From Nyssa sinensis (taxonomy: Eukaryota > Streptophyta > Magnoliopsida > Cornales > Nyssaceae), in NCBI GenBank assembly GCA_008638375.1, contig CM018052.1:30946239-31010238 (forward strand): a stretch of DNA of 64,000 nt, read 5' to 3'. The notes beneath the pieces were generated by a model, which had not been told where the DNA came from, did no database searches, and saw only the letters and a program-made list of their open reading frames with translations. Every line of letters begins with the position of its first letter. The first letter of the stretch is position 1. A program made the position numbers and the translations under genes. Positions 38,601-53,600 of this stretch are shown here, in pieces.

Positions 38601-41600
38601 TTGGTATGGAATAGTTTGAGACCTTTTCTCCTATGTCTTTGAACTCTGTTTGTGTGTTATTTTCTGTTTTGTCTGAGTGGCAGCCATTGTACTAACTTGA
38701 TATTAAAAATTCATTTTACATGGTGACTTGCAGGAGGAGGAATATATGAAACAGCCACCTGGATATGTTGTTCACAGGACGTCCCATAATGTGTGTAGGT
38801 TGATGAAGGAAACTTATGGCCTCAAATAATCTCACAAATCATGGTTTGATAAGTTTAGTCGGGTAAAAGTATCATTTAGGTTGCAGAGAACAATGTCAGA
38901 TCATTCTATGTTTGTCAAACAAAGTCCTAGTGGAACTATTGTGCTTGCAGTGTATGTGGATGACAGTGGTTGCTGGACGTGATGTTGATGGCATTAGAGC
39001 ATTAAAAGCTTACTTGGATATCCATTTCGTATGAAGGACTTGGATGCATTGCAGTATTTCCTAGGCATTCAGGTAGCTTGATCAAAAGAAAGTACATCTC
39101 TAAGATCCCTTTCCTAAAGAAAGTATTTGATTGATCTTCTTAAAAACACACACACAGAGTCTACTACAGGGATTTACTGAACAATTGATTCTTCTTCTTC
39201 TTTTTTGATAATTAACAAAACAAATGATTCTTGATGGGCGTTACCTAGACTTTTGATCTGCACTTAAAAAATATATGGGTGAGTTAGAAAATTATTCTTT
39301 TTTCTTTTATATGTGATTTCATAATTTTTTTATACTTCTTAATATCTAAAATGTATGTCAATTCATCATTTTCCCTATTCATAGAATCGAATGTTTCTGA
39401 ATTGGGATAAAGCACCCCCTGTTGATCCAATCTAGAATCCTATTCTGAGAACCATCTTCTGCATACGCACTCTGTACTCAATAATTATTGCAAAATGAAC
39501 AATCCTATGCATGATGCAGTTTGGAGAAAAACAGCAGAATAACTGCAACCCAAATATTATGGTGAGCATGATCGTGGAAATAGATCACATTGAGCATAAA
39601 CTCGAACCAGGGCAGTCAACAGCCAGTAAAACTCAATCCTGAGTGTTATTGGGTGGGAGTTCACTAAAGGGCAGGCTTTTAAAGTCCACAAAAGCCAATT
39701 TATGCCACGTGTAACAAGCTACATCGAATCATCTCATGCTAGGAGAGTGTCTCATATATGTCAACTTGTCAATCAAAGTGCCATTCAGAAGTATAGGATT
39801 TCTGTTACCTGTAAACCAATCATCATACTCAACACATCCAATGTATTACTTCCATCATTAAGACTAATTTTCTCACTGAGTATGAAGCTTGCATCATCAT
39901 GATTACCATAACCAAATCCTACACAAAAATCCCAAATAGAGTGGGTGTCAATCTAAGTATACATATTATATACACAAACACAATGGCAAAATGGCATAAT
40001 TCAGATTCAAGGACAAACTGGCTTCAGAGTATTTCAAATTTCAAGAGTTAGTTTGTACAATATTACCATTCATTTGTAGAAAAATAATAATTTGAGAATG
40101 AACAAATTCATGCAGGTGGGAAAAAATGGAATAGAACTATACACAATAGTGTGGAAAATATTGAATTTTATAGCACCGGAATTTAGTTTCTTCATGAAAA
40201 GGTTAGAAATAAATAAAAAAATGATATAATAAAAAAATAGTGGATAGAAGACCCAATGAAACCGAGCAATACATCTTTCAATCCATTCATTTTCATCTCC
40301 ACAAGCACTAAAAAAATCTTGTCAAATAACAATATTAGTACGGCATAAGGGAAGTTACCATCAGATCCACCATAAAATCAGAAAAGAAAGACCAAAGGGA
40401 AGGGAGAAAGAAAGAGAGAGAGTACAGTCAGACCTCGTTTTGGAAGCTTTATTTTAAACATTTTCTCTCTCTCATTTTTAAAACTAGATTGATCTTGTTG
40501 GTCCATCCATTGTGACATTGTCCTAATTACTTTGAAAAAGTTTAGTGATTAGAAAAGTGGCCAGAAGAGCAAGTGGAATGCTGAGCAAGTGCCTACACAT
40601 ATGCCCACCCATCTCTGCAAGCATTTTCTCCTTTTATTGAAACCAAGCACATGTTCCAAAATGGGTTTTGCTTTGTGAGTGCAATTCTTTGACCAAAAAA
40701 AAAAAAATGATTTGATGTTGTCCTATAGTACAAACAATAGAGATTTTGCTGGATGATAAGAGAGCTGTTAATCATAAACTGATACTAACATAAATAATAG
40801 TAGCAGTAAGTTCGTTGTGGTACTGAAATGGTATTAAAGAATATAACAGTAGTAGTTATGGTAGTTCTACTATCAATAAGGATGGTACTACAAAGTGATA
40901 TAATTTAAACAACAGCTACTAGTAAGAGAAGGTCTATCATGAAGAAGAAAACTTGAGAGGATAAACTCCCGAGTACAAGGGAGTGTTACATGCACTAGTA
41001 AACACTATAAAAGGAAGTTTTATTGGTAAATGTACAGTATACAGTAAAGAGCTTCAGAAATAAGCAATGATCTTCATGAAAATTGAAAAGACTACCTTGA
41101 AAAATATATGATAAAGCAGTTGTTAAATTGACTTGAACAAAGGAACTCGTATAATTTTTAATTTTTGGTGAGCAAGCTTAGCAAAACCCACAACACATGG
41201 CTCTGAGCTACTGTTGCAAATTTCAACCCAGCAACAAGACCATCCAGAAACTTGCCCTGAGCACTCTTAGAAATCAAAGCTTTCTGAAACATCTCTTGAC
41301 AAAACAGAACACTAACTTGTGCTATTATGAATTGAATTTTTAGTACCTTACAGCAGCCCATTTAAGATTGAAAAATAAGAGGAAAGAAAGAAGATGCAAA
41401 TGTCATTCCATTGCATCTGGTAAAGGACTTACCTACAAGTCTTTTGTTTACAAAAACAAGAGCCGCATGTCCCAAACTTGCAATAACCAAAAATACTTCT
41501 TCTGCTTGACCAAGCTTATTGTCCTCATTCACATTTATACTGCCAAAACAGAGAAGAACAGCAACATCTAGATGTCCCATAAAATGCAAAGATCAATCAT

Positions 41601-44600
41601 CATTCAAATTGAGAGACAAAAATACCAAAGGATGAACATATCAACTTGATTAATAAAGAGTTACTTGAAATTGATATAAATATTATTCGTATAGAGCTTG
41701 ACATACACTGGTCATTCCTAATAGCTTAAGCTTTTAGGATAATTGGTTGTCTAAATGGTATTCGAGCATTAATTCTTCAAAGTCTTGAGTTTGAAGTCTT
41801 TCCATATGCATTCATTACTCCATTCTGTTTGTTAGTTCTCACTATGTTCTATCTATCGATTTTCCTCTCCATGCACAAGAGGACCACATATGAGAGGCGG
41901 TGTGAAAGCTGTCGCATTTTCTAACAACTTTATCTCTTGGGGCAATTGGTTGTCCAACAGTTTCAAAGTAAGGAAAACAGTTTAGAAAGATATGAAATAC
42001 ACCAACACAAACTAAAAAGGTCAAAGCTCATCTAGTTTCTTATTTGCGTCCAAGATTTTCTATTTTCCCAACAAAAGAAAAATGAAGCTTCAAACAATCG
42101 AAAGGAATGCACATGATAGTATTAGATCCCATCTCCAATCTTATAAATGTCAATTTAACAAACTAAAACTCAAGATGTTGGCACCAAAAAAACAAAAATA
42201 AAGATAAAATATCTGAAAAGTCAGATTATGACATAACTGCACTTGAATTGATGGACTGACGAATAACCAATTAAAATAACTCATTTTGACTTACCTTGTC
42301 GTGTACCATAGAAAATCACTAGTATCTTTTGTTGTATTTATCTGTTCCAGTAACCTTGACTCTGTAAATGAGTTGTTACTCCAAATACCCACTTTCTCTA
42401 TATACCAACTCCATCTTGATGATGCCAATGTAGAATCAATCAGATTGGTATTGCGAGCAAATGCAACATCACCAAGATTTCTTTGTGAGACAACCTTAGT
42501 TCATAATCAATGCAAGGAACATATATAATAAGACAATAATTGAAAAGATACAAAACCAAACATATATGTATATATATACAACTCAATATTAGCAATTTGA
42601 TAAAGTATTTGTCAAAAAACCTCAATGATACGCAAGGATAACACATTAAAATTACCGAAAAGAAATCATGAATCAATGAGGATAATAATAATCACATTAG
42701 AATTAATATATTGATGAGGAACAGCAACATTCTTATATATATATTAGAGTCTGAGTGCCAGATAGATGCTACCATGCTAGTGCATTACAACATCAAGTAA
42801 GACATGTATCAAAGTCTAACACCAGCAATAATCTGTACATTTCACATGAAAAGGAAAAAGAAAATATTTATGAGTGAATGTCCCAAGCTTCCAGCTGCTA
42901 CAAATCTTAAAAACTCTCAAAAAAAATATTCAGGATCTTTGGGGGTTTGTGTTCATTCATCTCAAGTCGGAGGGCCACAACTTATATTGGGGTGGTTTTC
43001 CACATTGAAGATGTCCAATACAACAACAAAACTAACTGCATGCAGTGAGAATTACGGGGGGAAAAAAATTATATGCTGTGAGTAGATCTACCTTTCCAGC
43101 AACAGCCACCAAGCTTTGCTACAAGATTGGCCTTTCCCTAAAAAGCACGGATACGGACGCGGGACACGGATACGACACGTAGACATGTAATTTCTCGAAA
43201 ATGTAGAACACGGACACGTCAGGGACACGTTGAATATATGTAATTTTTTTATATGACCATATAATAAAAATCTAATGTTATTTCAATTAAAATTAACATA
43301 AAAACACACAAATCATAAAAATATTATTAACAAAGTCATTAAATAAAAATTTAAGAATGTCTTCATTTAATCATCAACATTCATGATTCACGTTCCATAA
43401 CAAATTTACTAACTATTACATAGGACATACATATGTATATACATACATATATATATATATATAACCAAAAAAAGGACCAAGGAGAAGAGGAGAAAACGAG
43501 AAAAAATCCATAAGAAAATAAATAAAAATCTTGTCCCAAACGCGTCCATGAGGTGTCTGAAATTAAGGAAAAAAAAAAAAAAAATTACACTCTTTTTTCG
43601 CGTGTCCGACACAGACACGTGAGTCAAAATAGAATGTATGTGCTTCATAGGTCCTTCCATTTGGTCTAACTTTATAATATAACAAACTCCAACAATCCTT
43701 TAAGCAGGTAAATTTTGTCTTAGGTCAAATTTCTGTATGCAGTTCTTGCACAGTTTACATGCACAAGTGCAGAAAATTATGGTCATTTCTAATTTGTTAT
43801 GTCCAATACATAATGAACTTAAAGAAATTATTGGGTTTGCATCCGTAATGGCTCCTTCCCGGTGTGTTTCCAGTTCACAATTATATGGAATACTTTCAGG
43901 ACAAGATTGATGCATTTTTCTGCTTATTTTCCGCTGGCATTGACTTCTTGCAAACCATAATTGATAACACTGATTATAGAACTTATTAAGGATGGAAAAT
44001 GCTATTGAGAACATCTGTGTGAATGGTAGAGACAATGAACTAGGACCCTTTTTCAATGCCAAACAGAAAGTTTGCACAAAATTTAGCAGAGTAGGAACTT
44101 TTATTCACCACTTTCACAACAAATATGATAATCCATGGGAAATCAAGGGGAAAAGTTCTAGAATGAGCTCAGCAGGCATATTGGAAGTAAAATCGTTATG
44201 CATGCAATAAATTTTAATAAAAAAGATCATACCTTTGCTGTGTTAAAAATGACATTCTTGCAGTCTGGAAGAATGCTCACAGACCAAGCAGGAAGAAAGT
44301 ATGAATTCCCGTTAAATGTGACATTTGCATCTGAACTGCTGTCATAGTTAGCAAGAAAAGCTGCACAGTCGTTGGAAGTTTTATAGTAGATATGTGCCTG
44401 ATAAACAAGCAATTATAAGATAGTTACAAGTGGAGCATGAGCAACCAATCATTAGAAAATCCAAAGTATTATAGGCCATAGAGTCACAGTGCAAAAAGTA
44501 CTTTCGACACGAATCCATTGCATCTTTTGACAAAGCAATTTCACCAGAATTATGGCATCTGATCAGAGACAAGTGAACAAAAAATGTTGGCACTGAGAAA

Positions 44601-47600
44601 CTGGATAGAATGTTCACTTAATAACTCAATGCATGGGGTAATTTAGGAATGCATAGGGGGTGAACTAGCAGTTAGATGCGCTAAAACAGCTCTGCCTGCA
44701 CCATGTGATTTTTCATTCTCAAACAAGAATAAATTTTCATGTTCCTTTAGTTTCTGGCAATGATGAACAATAATAAATTGGTGCTAAAGCAGTATAGACC
44801 AATGGCATGATATTGGGAAACTATTGTTGTTAGATTGACCAAAATGTATTTCATGTAGACCAGCAAATGCACACATTCAGAGATAACATAAATCTTCTTG
44901 TATACCATCAAGTGGTTACAAATAATAGAGGTTTCCCAAACATAAAAGTAAACAAAGAAATGCAATGACTAGGTCTATGGAGCTGAGTTTGAATTGGGAT
45001 AAAGCTTGCACCAGAGATAGGAGTATAAACTTTCGGACAAAACATGTATAAGAGGAGGATTTAATCGATTTCAAATAAATTGTATTATAAGAAGTCCTCA
45101 TTTTGGAATTTCTTTCCTCATATATCATTTCCATTCATCGTATCAAGGTACAAATTTCTCTCTCATCTATGAACTCTGGCCATCACTATTTTTTTGATAA
45201 GAACTTTGGACATTGTTATGTTCATCTAGAGAGCTTTAAAAAATTTGAAGTTGTAATTTTAAATACCATACATAATTAGATCCACTATATACATTCAGTC
45301 AAAGATAGACCGGGTGCACATGTTAAAACTTCTAGCATACCTCTAGATTCACACCAAGTGTCTGTTGAATTGGATCTGCACCGACCAAAAATTCTTCACA
45401 CAGCTTTATTGCTATGTGCAAGTTGCGAAGGTGGCCCCACTTTGGTTGTCTAATAAAACCTGCATAAAGTATCTCCTGTAAGTTATGCAGCAATACACAG
45501 AGTTCTTTTGTGAAGCTGTTGATCAATTAACTATAGCCTCTTTATGGAGTTGTTCTTCAAATTTATTATTGCATCTCTTTCGAAATGTAATAAATGAAGG
45601 AATCATGTCTCAATTCTCAAATACAAAATCATCTAGCCAGATCACTCAACTTTATTCCCAAACAAATAGATGTAGCATTAATCACAAGAGTCAATTGAGA
45701 ACTTCTTAAATAATTGTAGTCATATTCAAAACAGATTTTAGTAATTGAGCTGTCCTAGCTGCAGCCATTACTTGGGCAACATTAAGTAGGAGGGAGTAAT
45801 GGAAGGAAGGAAAGGGAGAAAAGGAAGAGGGAGAGGACAAAGAGCTCTCTCATTGATTGATAGGAGAACAGGGAAAAGAGAGGAAAAGAAGAGGGGGAGT
45901 AAATCCATGGACTGTATTTTCTTTCTTCCCAAAATTGGACAGAAAGAACCTTTTCCTTCTGCATTTTTGCCCTTCCTTCACCTTTCTCTCTCTTTTACCT
46001 TCCTTTCTTCTCAAACAAATGGAGGAAAATACAATATCCTTCCACTAGGGTACACATTTCCATCTGTCCTTTATATCCCCTCTAAATTTTTCATCCCTCC
46101 TGTTAAATGGAGAGCCTCATGGGACAAACATCAGCCAAATAGCTGATGGATGATTAGACATTATTAATTTAAATAAGGCATAATTCGGCTCAAGTAAAAT
46201 ACATGAATGTGTGAAGATAAATATTATAATTAATTCGAAATGTTTTAGGGTACATGTTCATCTACACAAGAAGATACGAGGGTGAAATTAAAAAAAAATA
46301 ACGCAAATGTAAATTAGTCATTAATACCAAATAATTCTTTACTTATTAGAAACTAGTATAAAATATTTAGAGCTAATTTGTTTATGTAATATAAATTTAT
46401 TATATATTTGCTATAAAATATTTAAAATTATTATAAACCATAAAATAATAAATATATATTGTGTAATATCCACAAATTAGACAATTTGACACAAGTTATA
46501 TATAATATAATAATTAAAAATATAGTAATTCAAACCTATTATAATTACTAACTACGTATTAAAATAAATTATTTATCTATATTTTATTTTCATTACTTTT
46601 ACTTCTCATTGTCTACTGTTTTTGAGAAAACATAAAAATATCTTCTTATAATTTTGGGTTTTAATCTTTCAATCTCCTCCATTTAAAAAACAAATAGATA
46701 TTATCTTTTACCAACATCTAAAAGTATTGCTGGTACCAAATAAATGTTTCCACTAGTTTCGGTATGTTTTTATGGAAACAACTTTGTTTCCTTGGAAACA
46801 TATGAGTTTCAGTATTCCACTAGTGTTTTGTTTCGGTTCACTAGGAAACGGAAATGTTTTAGCTGTTTCGATTAAAACGAAACGAAATTTTGATCATTAT
46901 CATCAATTGCTTAAAGCTTAAACTATTAAAGAATGGACTAACAATATATATCAAGCTTTCAATACTCCCCCTCACGTGTGACCCCAGACTCACACGTGAA
47001 GAAACAAAGAAATAACAAACAAATGCAAAGGAGAAGAAAGTGGGGAATAAATGCAAATAGAGAAACTTGAACCCAAGACCTCTCACAACCAAGGCTCTGA
47101 TACCATGTTAAATCACCAATTGCTCTAAAAGTTTAAGCTATTAGAGAATGGACCAACAATATATATCAAGCTTTCAATACTAATTAACAACATATTTGTG
47201 GACCTTTGATTGAAAATCCTTTAAATAAAACCCACAAAACATTTTCTCTTAATAAGAAACCATGCACATATATTCAAATAAAGGAATAAGAGAGGAACAG
47301 AAAGCTGAAGAATGAGAAATCTCACCTAGAAAGAAAGGATTGAAGAAAAACGAAAAGCAACCCACAATGACTACAAATTTAACCCCCAAACCCTCTCATG
47401 GGGAGGAGGGTTCTCTCAAGAATGATTTTTAAAAATGTAAAATAGATGGATTCCACACTTTTCACTTCCCCTAATACTAAAACAAAAAAAGGGGCATCCT
47501 ACAACCTCTAGGGTTCATTAATGGTTCCCATATGGGGAAGTAAAAGCGTACCAAAACGGAATTTAGAAACATGTTTCAAAAATATCATCAGAACCATGAA

Positions 47601-50600
47601 GCAAGAAGTGATTCAGAATCAAATGTTAACCTTCTTTAGGGAAACTTGTGGAAAAACTTTGATAAAACTGACATGAAACTCTAGAAAAGTGGTATGGTGT
47701 ATGGTAAACTGAAGTCTAAACTTTTTGGAATAATTAAGGAAATCTTCTTCTTCATTTTTGATAGATGGAATAGTTAAGGAAATCTGTAGAAAACTTGTTT
47801 ATTATTACTGAGAAAAATAGCTTTAAGAGCATAGAAAATGAAAAAAAAGGAAAGTGCCCCATGTATAAGTTTCCTAAACATTTCACTAGCGTTTTCAAAA
47901 AGTTTCTCACAATTACTTCTAAAGTTCCCGCAGCATATCATAAACATTTCTATGTGGTTTCCCAAAGATTTTCTCAAAAGTTCTATCCCAGCTCCCCAAA
48001 TGAGTACTAGGGAAAGAGAGTTTTCCCCCTGAAACCAAGGTTCCCAGCAACAATGGTTCATCCACTGCTAAACAGTTTGTACTGTCAGGTGGGTTAACTG
48101 TACTGCTCAAGCATTTCCTGAAATAGAGAATGTTTCAACATATGAATATTTTTGTATTCTTGAAACCTAATTCATAGACCAATTGACAGTCTGGACAGTT
48201 CAACCTCTAGCCAACAGGGGATTCAAAACACAGATTTTTACATGTGAAGTCTTTCAAATTCTGTGTCCACAATAATTGGTGAACATCATAGAGTACTCTG
48301 CATTATCATCATAACACAAGTAGTTGTAAGATTAAAATAATCTTAGTTCTTCTGACTTTTTAGCCAGCTTTCAAGCACTATCCAATTTTTCTTCAAAAAG
48401 TTCTAACTCATTTCTGTTTTAAATCTAAAATCATATTGAAAATTTTTTATTTACACAACAAACCAGAAGTCACCTCCTAAACAAAACTTAAACAACCCAT
48501 TAGGCTTTTGAAACAATTTACTTAATATTAACTTATGGAAAAAAAATATTCAATATTAATAATGCTACAATACAACCCTTTGCAGGTGGATGGTGTTGAG
48601 TATTCTAGATAAAAAAATCCTGCATGACCCAGGGATTATCATCCCTACAGGGACTGCTGACATCAGCAGTTGCCAGAAAGGGAATCGAGGGCTCTGATCG
48701 GAACTCATAGGGGAATGCATTGGTAATTTTTCCAGATTTTTTAAAAACTCATTTGAGCGGTGGTTCAACTTTTTATAATGCTTTCTGGAGAACCCATTGA
48801 TTATTTTGATCTGTACATTGGGGCCATTTTGGACTGATTTCTTGTTTCGAGTCTAACATGAGGGATGCAACCACTAAGTTTTTGCATTCATGTTCTTGGA
48901 GGCCCAACCATGTCTAGGTTGGTTGCAGTTGGTTTTTGTGAAGAATAGTTGGTCGACTCTACATTCTGGGCATGTGTCTGATATTCTGTTGTGGTATTGA
49001 GGAGTGTTGGGCTAGTTTTATTCCTCTTATATGCTACAGGGGCTTGTTTGAAGTGTTTTGGTTGGTGTTTCATCTTTCTAGTGTGTTACAGAGACTTGTC
49101 AGGTTGTAAATTAGTGTTTCATCCTTCCTCCTCTAGTTTGTTTCTTGTGAGCATATTTTTTGTTCCTTTTTTTCTTCATTATGGCCACTCTAGAAGATGT
49201 CAAAAAGTCATTAAGGAACTAAAGGAAAGCCTTTTGACAACCTTACTAACAGAAGGGGGATGCGCTTAAAAAAGCATGCAAAGAAAGCTCTTCAAGCTTC
49301 CCTTATATTATATAAAGGTTTGTAGATCATTCGGTAGATGATCTGGCGCGGTCAATCACTTTTGTGAAATTGAATGGCTCTAACTATCATTCTTGGTCTC
49401 ATGTTTTTTAAGTTTTCTTGTGTGTGAAGAAAAAATTAAGTACCTAATTGAGGAGCCACCCCCTCTAGATGACAAAAAAACAAAAGATTGGTGGAGTAAG
49501 AATTCATTAGTTATGACCTTGTTGTGACTTAGCATGAAGCTATATGTTGTCTCCATTCATCTTCTTGATAATACGGCTAAGAAGATACGGTATCTCTCGA
49601 GGAGATGTACTCACAGGAGCATAATGAATCTTGGGTTTATGAGCTTTTTGAGTGTATGTGGTGGCAAATCTCTTGCAAAACATTATGGCTCTTTGAAGGG
49701 CCTTTGGGAAGAGCTTATGCTTAGTACCAATTTAGAGATTCAACACTGGGAAATCACCAACTCATCAAAAAGTTTAAGCTGTTAGAGAATGAGTCAACAA
49801 TGTATATCAAGCTCTCAACACTCCCCCTCACGTGTGACCCCAAACTCGCACATGAAGAGACAAAGAAACCACAGACAATGCAAAGAAGAAGAGAGTACAA
49901 ATGCAAACGGGGAAAAAATGCAAAATAGAGAGACTTGAACCCAAAACCTCTCACAACTAAGGATCTAATACCATATTAGATCACCAATTACTCCAAAAGC
50001 CTAAGCTATTAAAAAGGGTGTAACTTTATTATTATATTCTCTAACACACCCCCTCGCATGTGGCCAATCTGAGCCTATACGTGTCAATTCATATTTTCAA
50101 GGTGACAGTGAAATTTGAACCCAGGATCTTTTGCCTGCTTTGATACCATGTGAAATCACCAACTTATCTAAAAGCTTAAGCTGTTAGAGAATGGGCCAAC
50201 AATGTATATCAAGCTCTCAACAAACGCCATCAACGTGAGTTTCAAGTTACCTTGTTTTTGTCTAGCCTTAGTTTTAAATATAATGTATTCACTATTCAAA
50301 GATCAGATTTTGGCTAGTGACAAGCTTCCAACCGATGTCAATGCTTATTCTCATCTTCAACATGCTTCTCTTATTCGTGGGTCTGCTTCCTCATCCTAAG
50401 AGTCGTATGCTCTAGTCTCTAGTGATGCTAGATCGCAGTGGTTTCTATGGTAGTCGTGGTGGTGGCCAATGTTCCCATCAAGATGGTGGTCGTGGTAGCT
50501 AAGGTTCTAGTTATAGTGGACGGATTGGACATGGTAATCATTTTGAGTAGAAGTTTACTTATTGTGGTGGTATAGAGCATACTAAGAATTATTTTTGGGA

Positions 50601-53600
50601 TAAATGGAAAAGGCCCGCTTATGGAAATAAGACATCATATGATAATTCTTCTACTACTGTGCGGCTGTGCCACAAACATCTACAGATGATCCCATTGCGT
50701 TTACTTCTGGTTCTACTTAGGATATTACTTTTTAACTTAACCAGTTAATCCAACAGTTGTCTTCTCTATCCTCACTTGTCTACCTCTACAACTAACTTGG
50801 CTAGTATAGGTAATTCCATTTGTGTGTATGGAAAGACTTATGCGCTGTGGAAAATTGATTCTGAAGACAGTGCTCATATGTCTGATATTTCTTTTATATT
50901 TTCTAATTTTTGTGCTTCAAAATCTCGTATTATATTAGTTGATGGTTCTTTTCAACCAATGCTTGGAACCAGTTTCTCTACATCCTCTAGTTTATCTATG
51001 CCTTGTTTTCAATTCAATTTGTTATCTGTAATTCAATTAACAAAATCTTTATAGTATTAAGTAAATTCTTCTCCCTCTTCTTGGATCTCAAGATTAAAAA
51101 GGTGATTGGTTTGGGACATCAACACAATAGTCTTTGACTCTTTATTATTTGGATCTTGGTGAGTCCATTGTTGTCTTAAGTGTAAGAATGGCAAAATGAC
51201 CTGCCCAACTCCTACTAGGGCGGGGATGGGGTAAGGTTTTGAAAACTCGTTCGAGATGGTCACCCTATTCCGCCCCCGCCCTGTTTATATGTTAAAATTT
51301 TTTTTATCCCTAAGGTATATTATTTTTACCAATAAATCAGACTATATAAAATAAATTTTAAAGTTTCTCATACTATTTTTTGTGTTGGTTATTTTATAAT
51401 TAAGTTTTAATTTACTTATCAAAAAAGGTTTTAACTTACTTCGGAGAAAAAAAAATTGAGGTTCAAGGTGGGGTCGGGGAATGTAAAAAGGTCGAGGTTG
51501 AGGTAACTTTTTAGGCAGAGTCAAGGAATATAAACGGGGTGGGTTGGGGAAGGGGCACCCTGACCCGTTACCATTCCTACTTGAGTGCCACAATTTCTCC
51601 TCTACAGTGGTACTATCATTTAGGTCATCCATCATTGCAAAAGTTGCATCAAGCAATCCCTAATTTAAGTTTTGTATCTGTTTTGGACTATAAGGCTTGC
51701 CAATTAGGTAAGTATCACTATAGTTCTTTTCCTAGTAGTTTAAAAAATCTTCAGTCTAGTGAGCTAGTCCTTTAACTAGTGTGCATTCAGACATTTGTGG
51801 TTCTACAAGAATAAAAAGTACTCATGATTTTCAATATTTCGTAATATCCATGGATGATTTCTCTCACATGACTTGGTCATTTCTTATAAAAGATCATTCT
51901 GAATTGCCTAAGATTTTTGTTACATTTTGTAATGAAATTTTGGATCAATTTGACTAAACGCATCAAGGTTTCAAGTTCTAACAATACCCTTGAATATACC
52001 CAGTCCTTTATGCATGACTACTGGGTTGAATATGGCATTATCCACCAAACAACTAGCCCACATACATCTCAACAAATTGGCATTGCAGAACGTAAGCATC
52101 ATCATTTATTAGATGTTGCTTGTACCTTTTTGAATAATATGCATGTGCCAAAATCATATCGGGTTGATGTTGTCCTTATTGCAATTTATCTCATCAATCG
52201 CATACCATCATTTGTTTTGGCCAACAAGTCTCCTTTTTCTCTTCTTTATCCTAATGTTCTACCTTTTAGTTTAACCCCTTATGTTTTTGGTTGTGTAGCC
52301 TATGTTTATCTTCTTTCTCTCGATAGGGATAAATTGTCTCCTCATTCCATCAAATGTGTTTTCTTAGGATATTCTCCACTCAAAATGGTTACCGTTGTTA
52401 TGAATCTATCTCTCATCGGTATTATATTAGTGCAGATGTTTCCTTTTTCGAGTCCTCTTCTTTCTTTTCAGCAACCGGACAACTTCTTGAGCCTACTGAT
52501 ACATGACAACTTTAACAACTTTAGGAATCTGTACCTAAGCAAGGAAAAATTGTAGACCCTAGGCATCCACACCTAGAAAGGGTAATGCAATCCACGCCAA
52601 TACCAAAACAAAGAAATTTCATTCATTCAAAAAAACTAATTATTCATTTACAACTAGCTTATTTATACGCAAATCATAAAAAGATTAACTATCAAAAAAA
52701 TAAACACCTAAAATTTGAAATATAAAATTCAAAAATATAATCATAAAGTTCTATCCTCTAGGATAAAAAATGTATAGCATGTGGGGTGGTTGTTCCTATT
52801 CCCGATCATTTCTCCCCGACTGAGAATAACTCAACTCCAATGAGTTAAAATGGTGGCTATGCTCGAAAAGATCAAGAACAACCACAAACGGATCCACAAG
52901 ATGTAACTGGGATGAGGGAAAAAAATATTGATATAGAAGAAGAAGCAACTCAATCTATTTGGACATCTGCTGGTAACATCAGAGGCTCAAAGGTGCCTCA
53001 CAAAGGAAACATATTCTCCACATGAAAAATTAGATTAGTAGTCATATTCAATGATAAGTCAAATAAACTTGTATAAAGGTCCAATGTAGGGAGAAAACAA
53101 ATAAGATCTGAGGGTTTAACAAATGGGAACATATGAACGATGGCAGGGTAGTTGACACAAAGTCCTTGTTTTTTGTTGTGCAATGTTGCAAGTGTATAAT
53201 TTTCATTACCCAAAACAATCTTACAATACACATCAGCATTAAGATCATGATGTTGCTTGGAAAAAAATAGTGAGAAAACATATTGATGAGACTGCACTGG
53301 TGAAGAAACTAGACCCACTGATGGAGGATCAAAATCAAAAGATAAAGGAACAATGTCGCTAGATTTAGGATGTAAGAGACAACGAATGCTCTCAGAAAGA
53401 AGCTTGCCAATGATGAAAACTTTTCGTGTCATTCTGATTTTATTAAGGACATTGCTAGCAATACACAATTTCAAAGAATTATCTATCTTGGAACTAGAAA
53501 GAAGATTAACATAATCTTTTTGTAACAGTTCATCTTCTAGACAATTCAATTCATTATGGGTCTCAGAAATCATTTGATGATGTGAACAAGTAGGCAATTC

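Noticed and set aside
41158..41361. Minus-strand open frame of 67 codons (…[18 protein letters not shown]…) between BGAL visible exons 13 and 14
   Set aside because: It looks protein-like but matches no family I know. The BGAL frame joins exon 13 to exon 14 perfectly without it, and it has no acceptor and donor pair that would keep frame.
45799..46146. Open frame of 115 codons, Lys/Arg/Gly rich then Phe/Pro rich
   Set aside because: It arises from a purine-rich tract and its pyrimidine neighbour. There is no domain, and overlapping frames on both strands are equally open.
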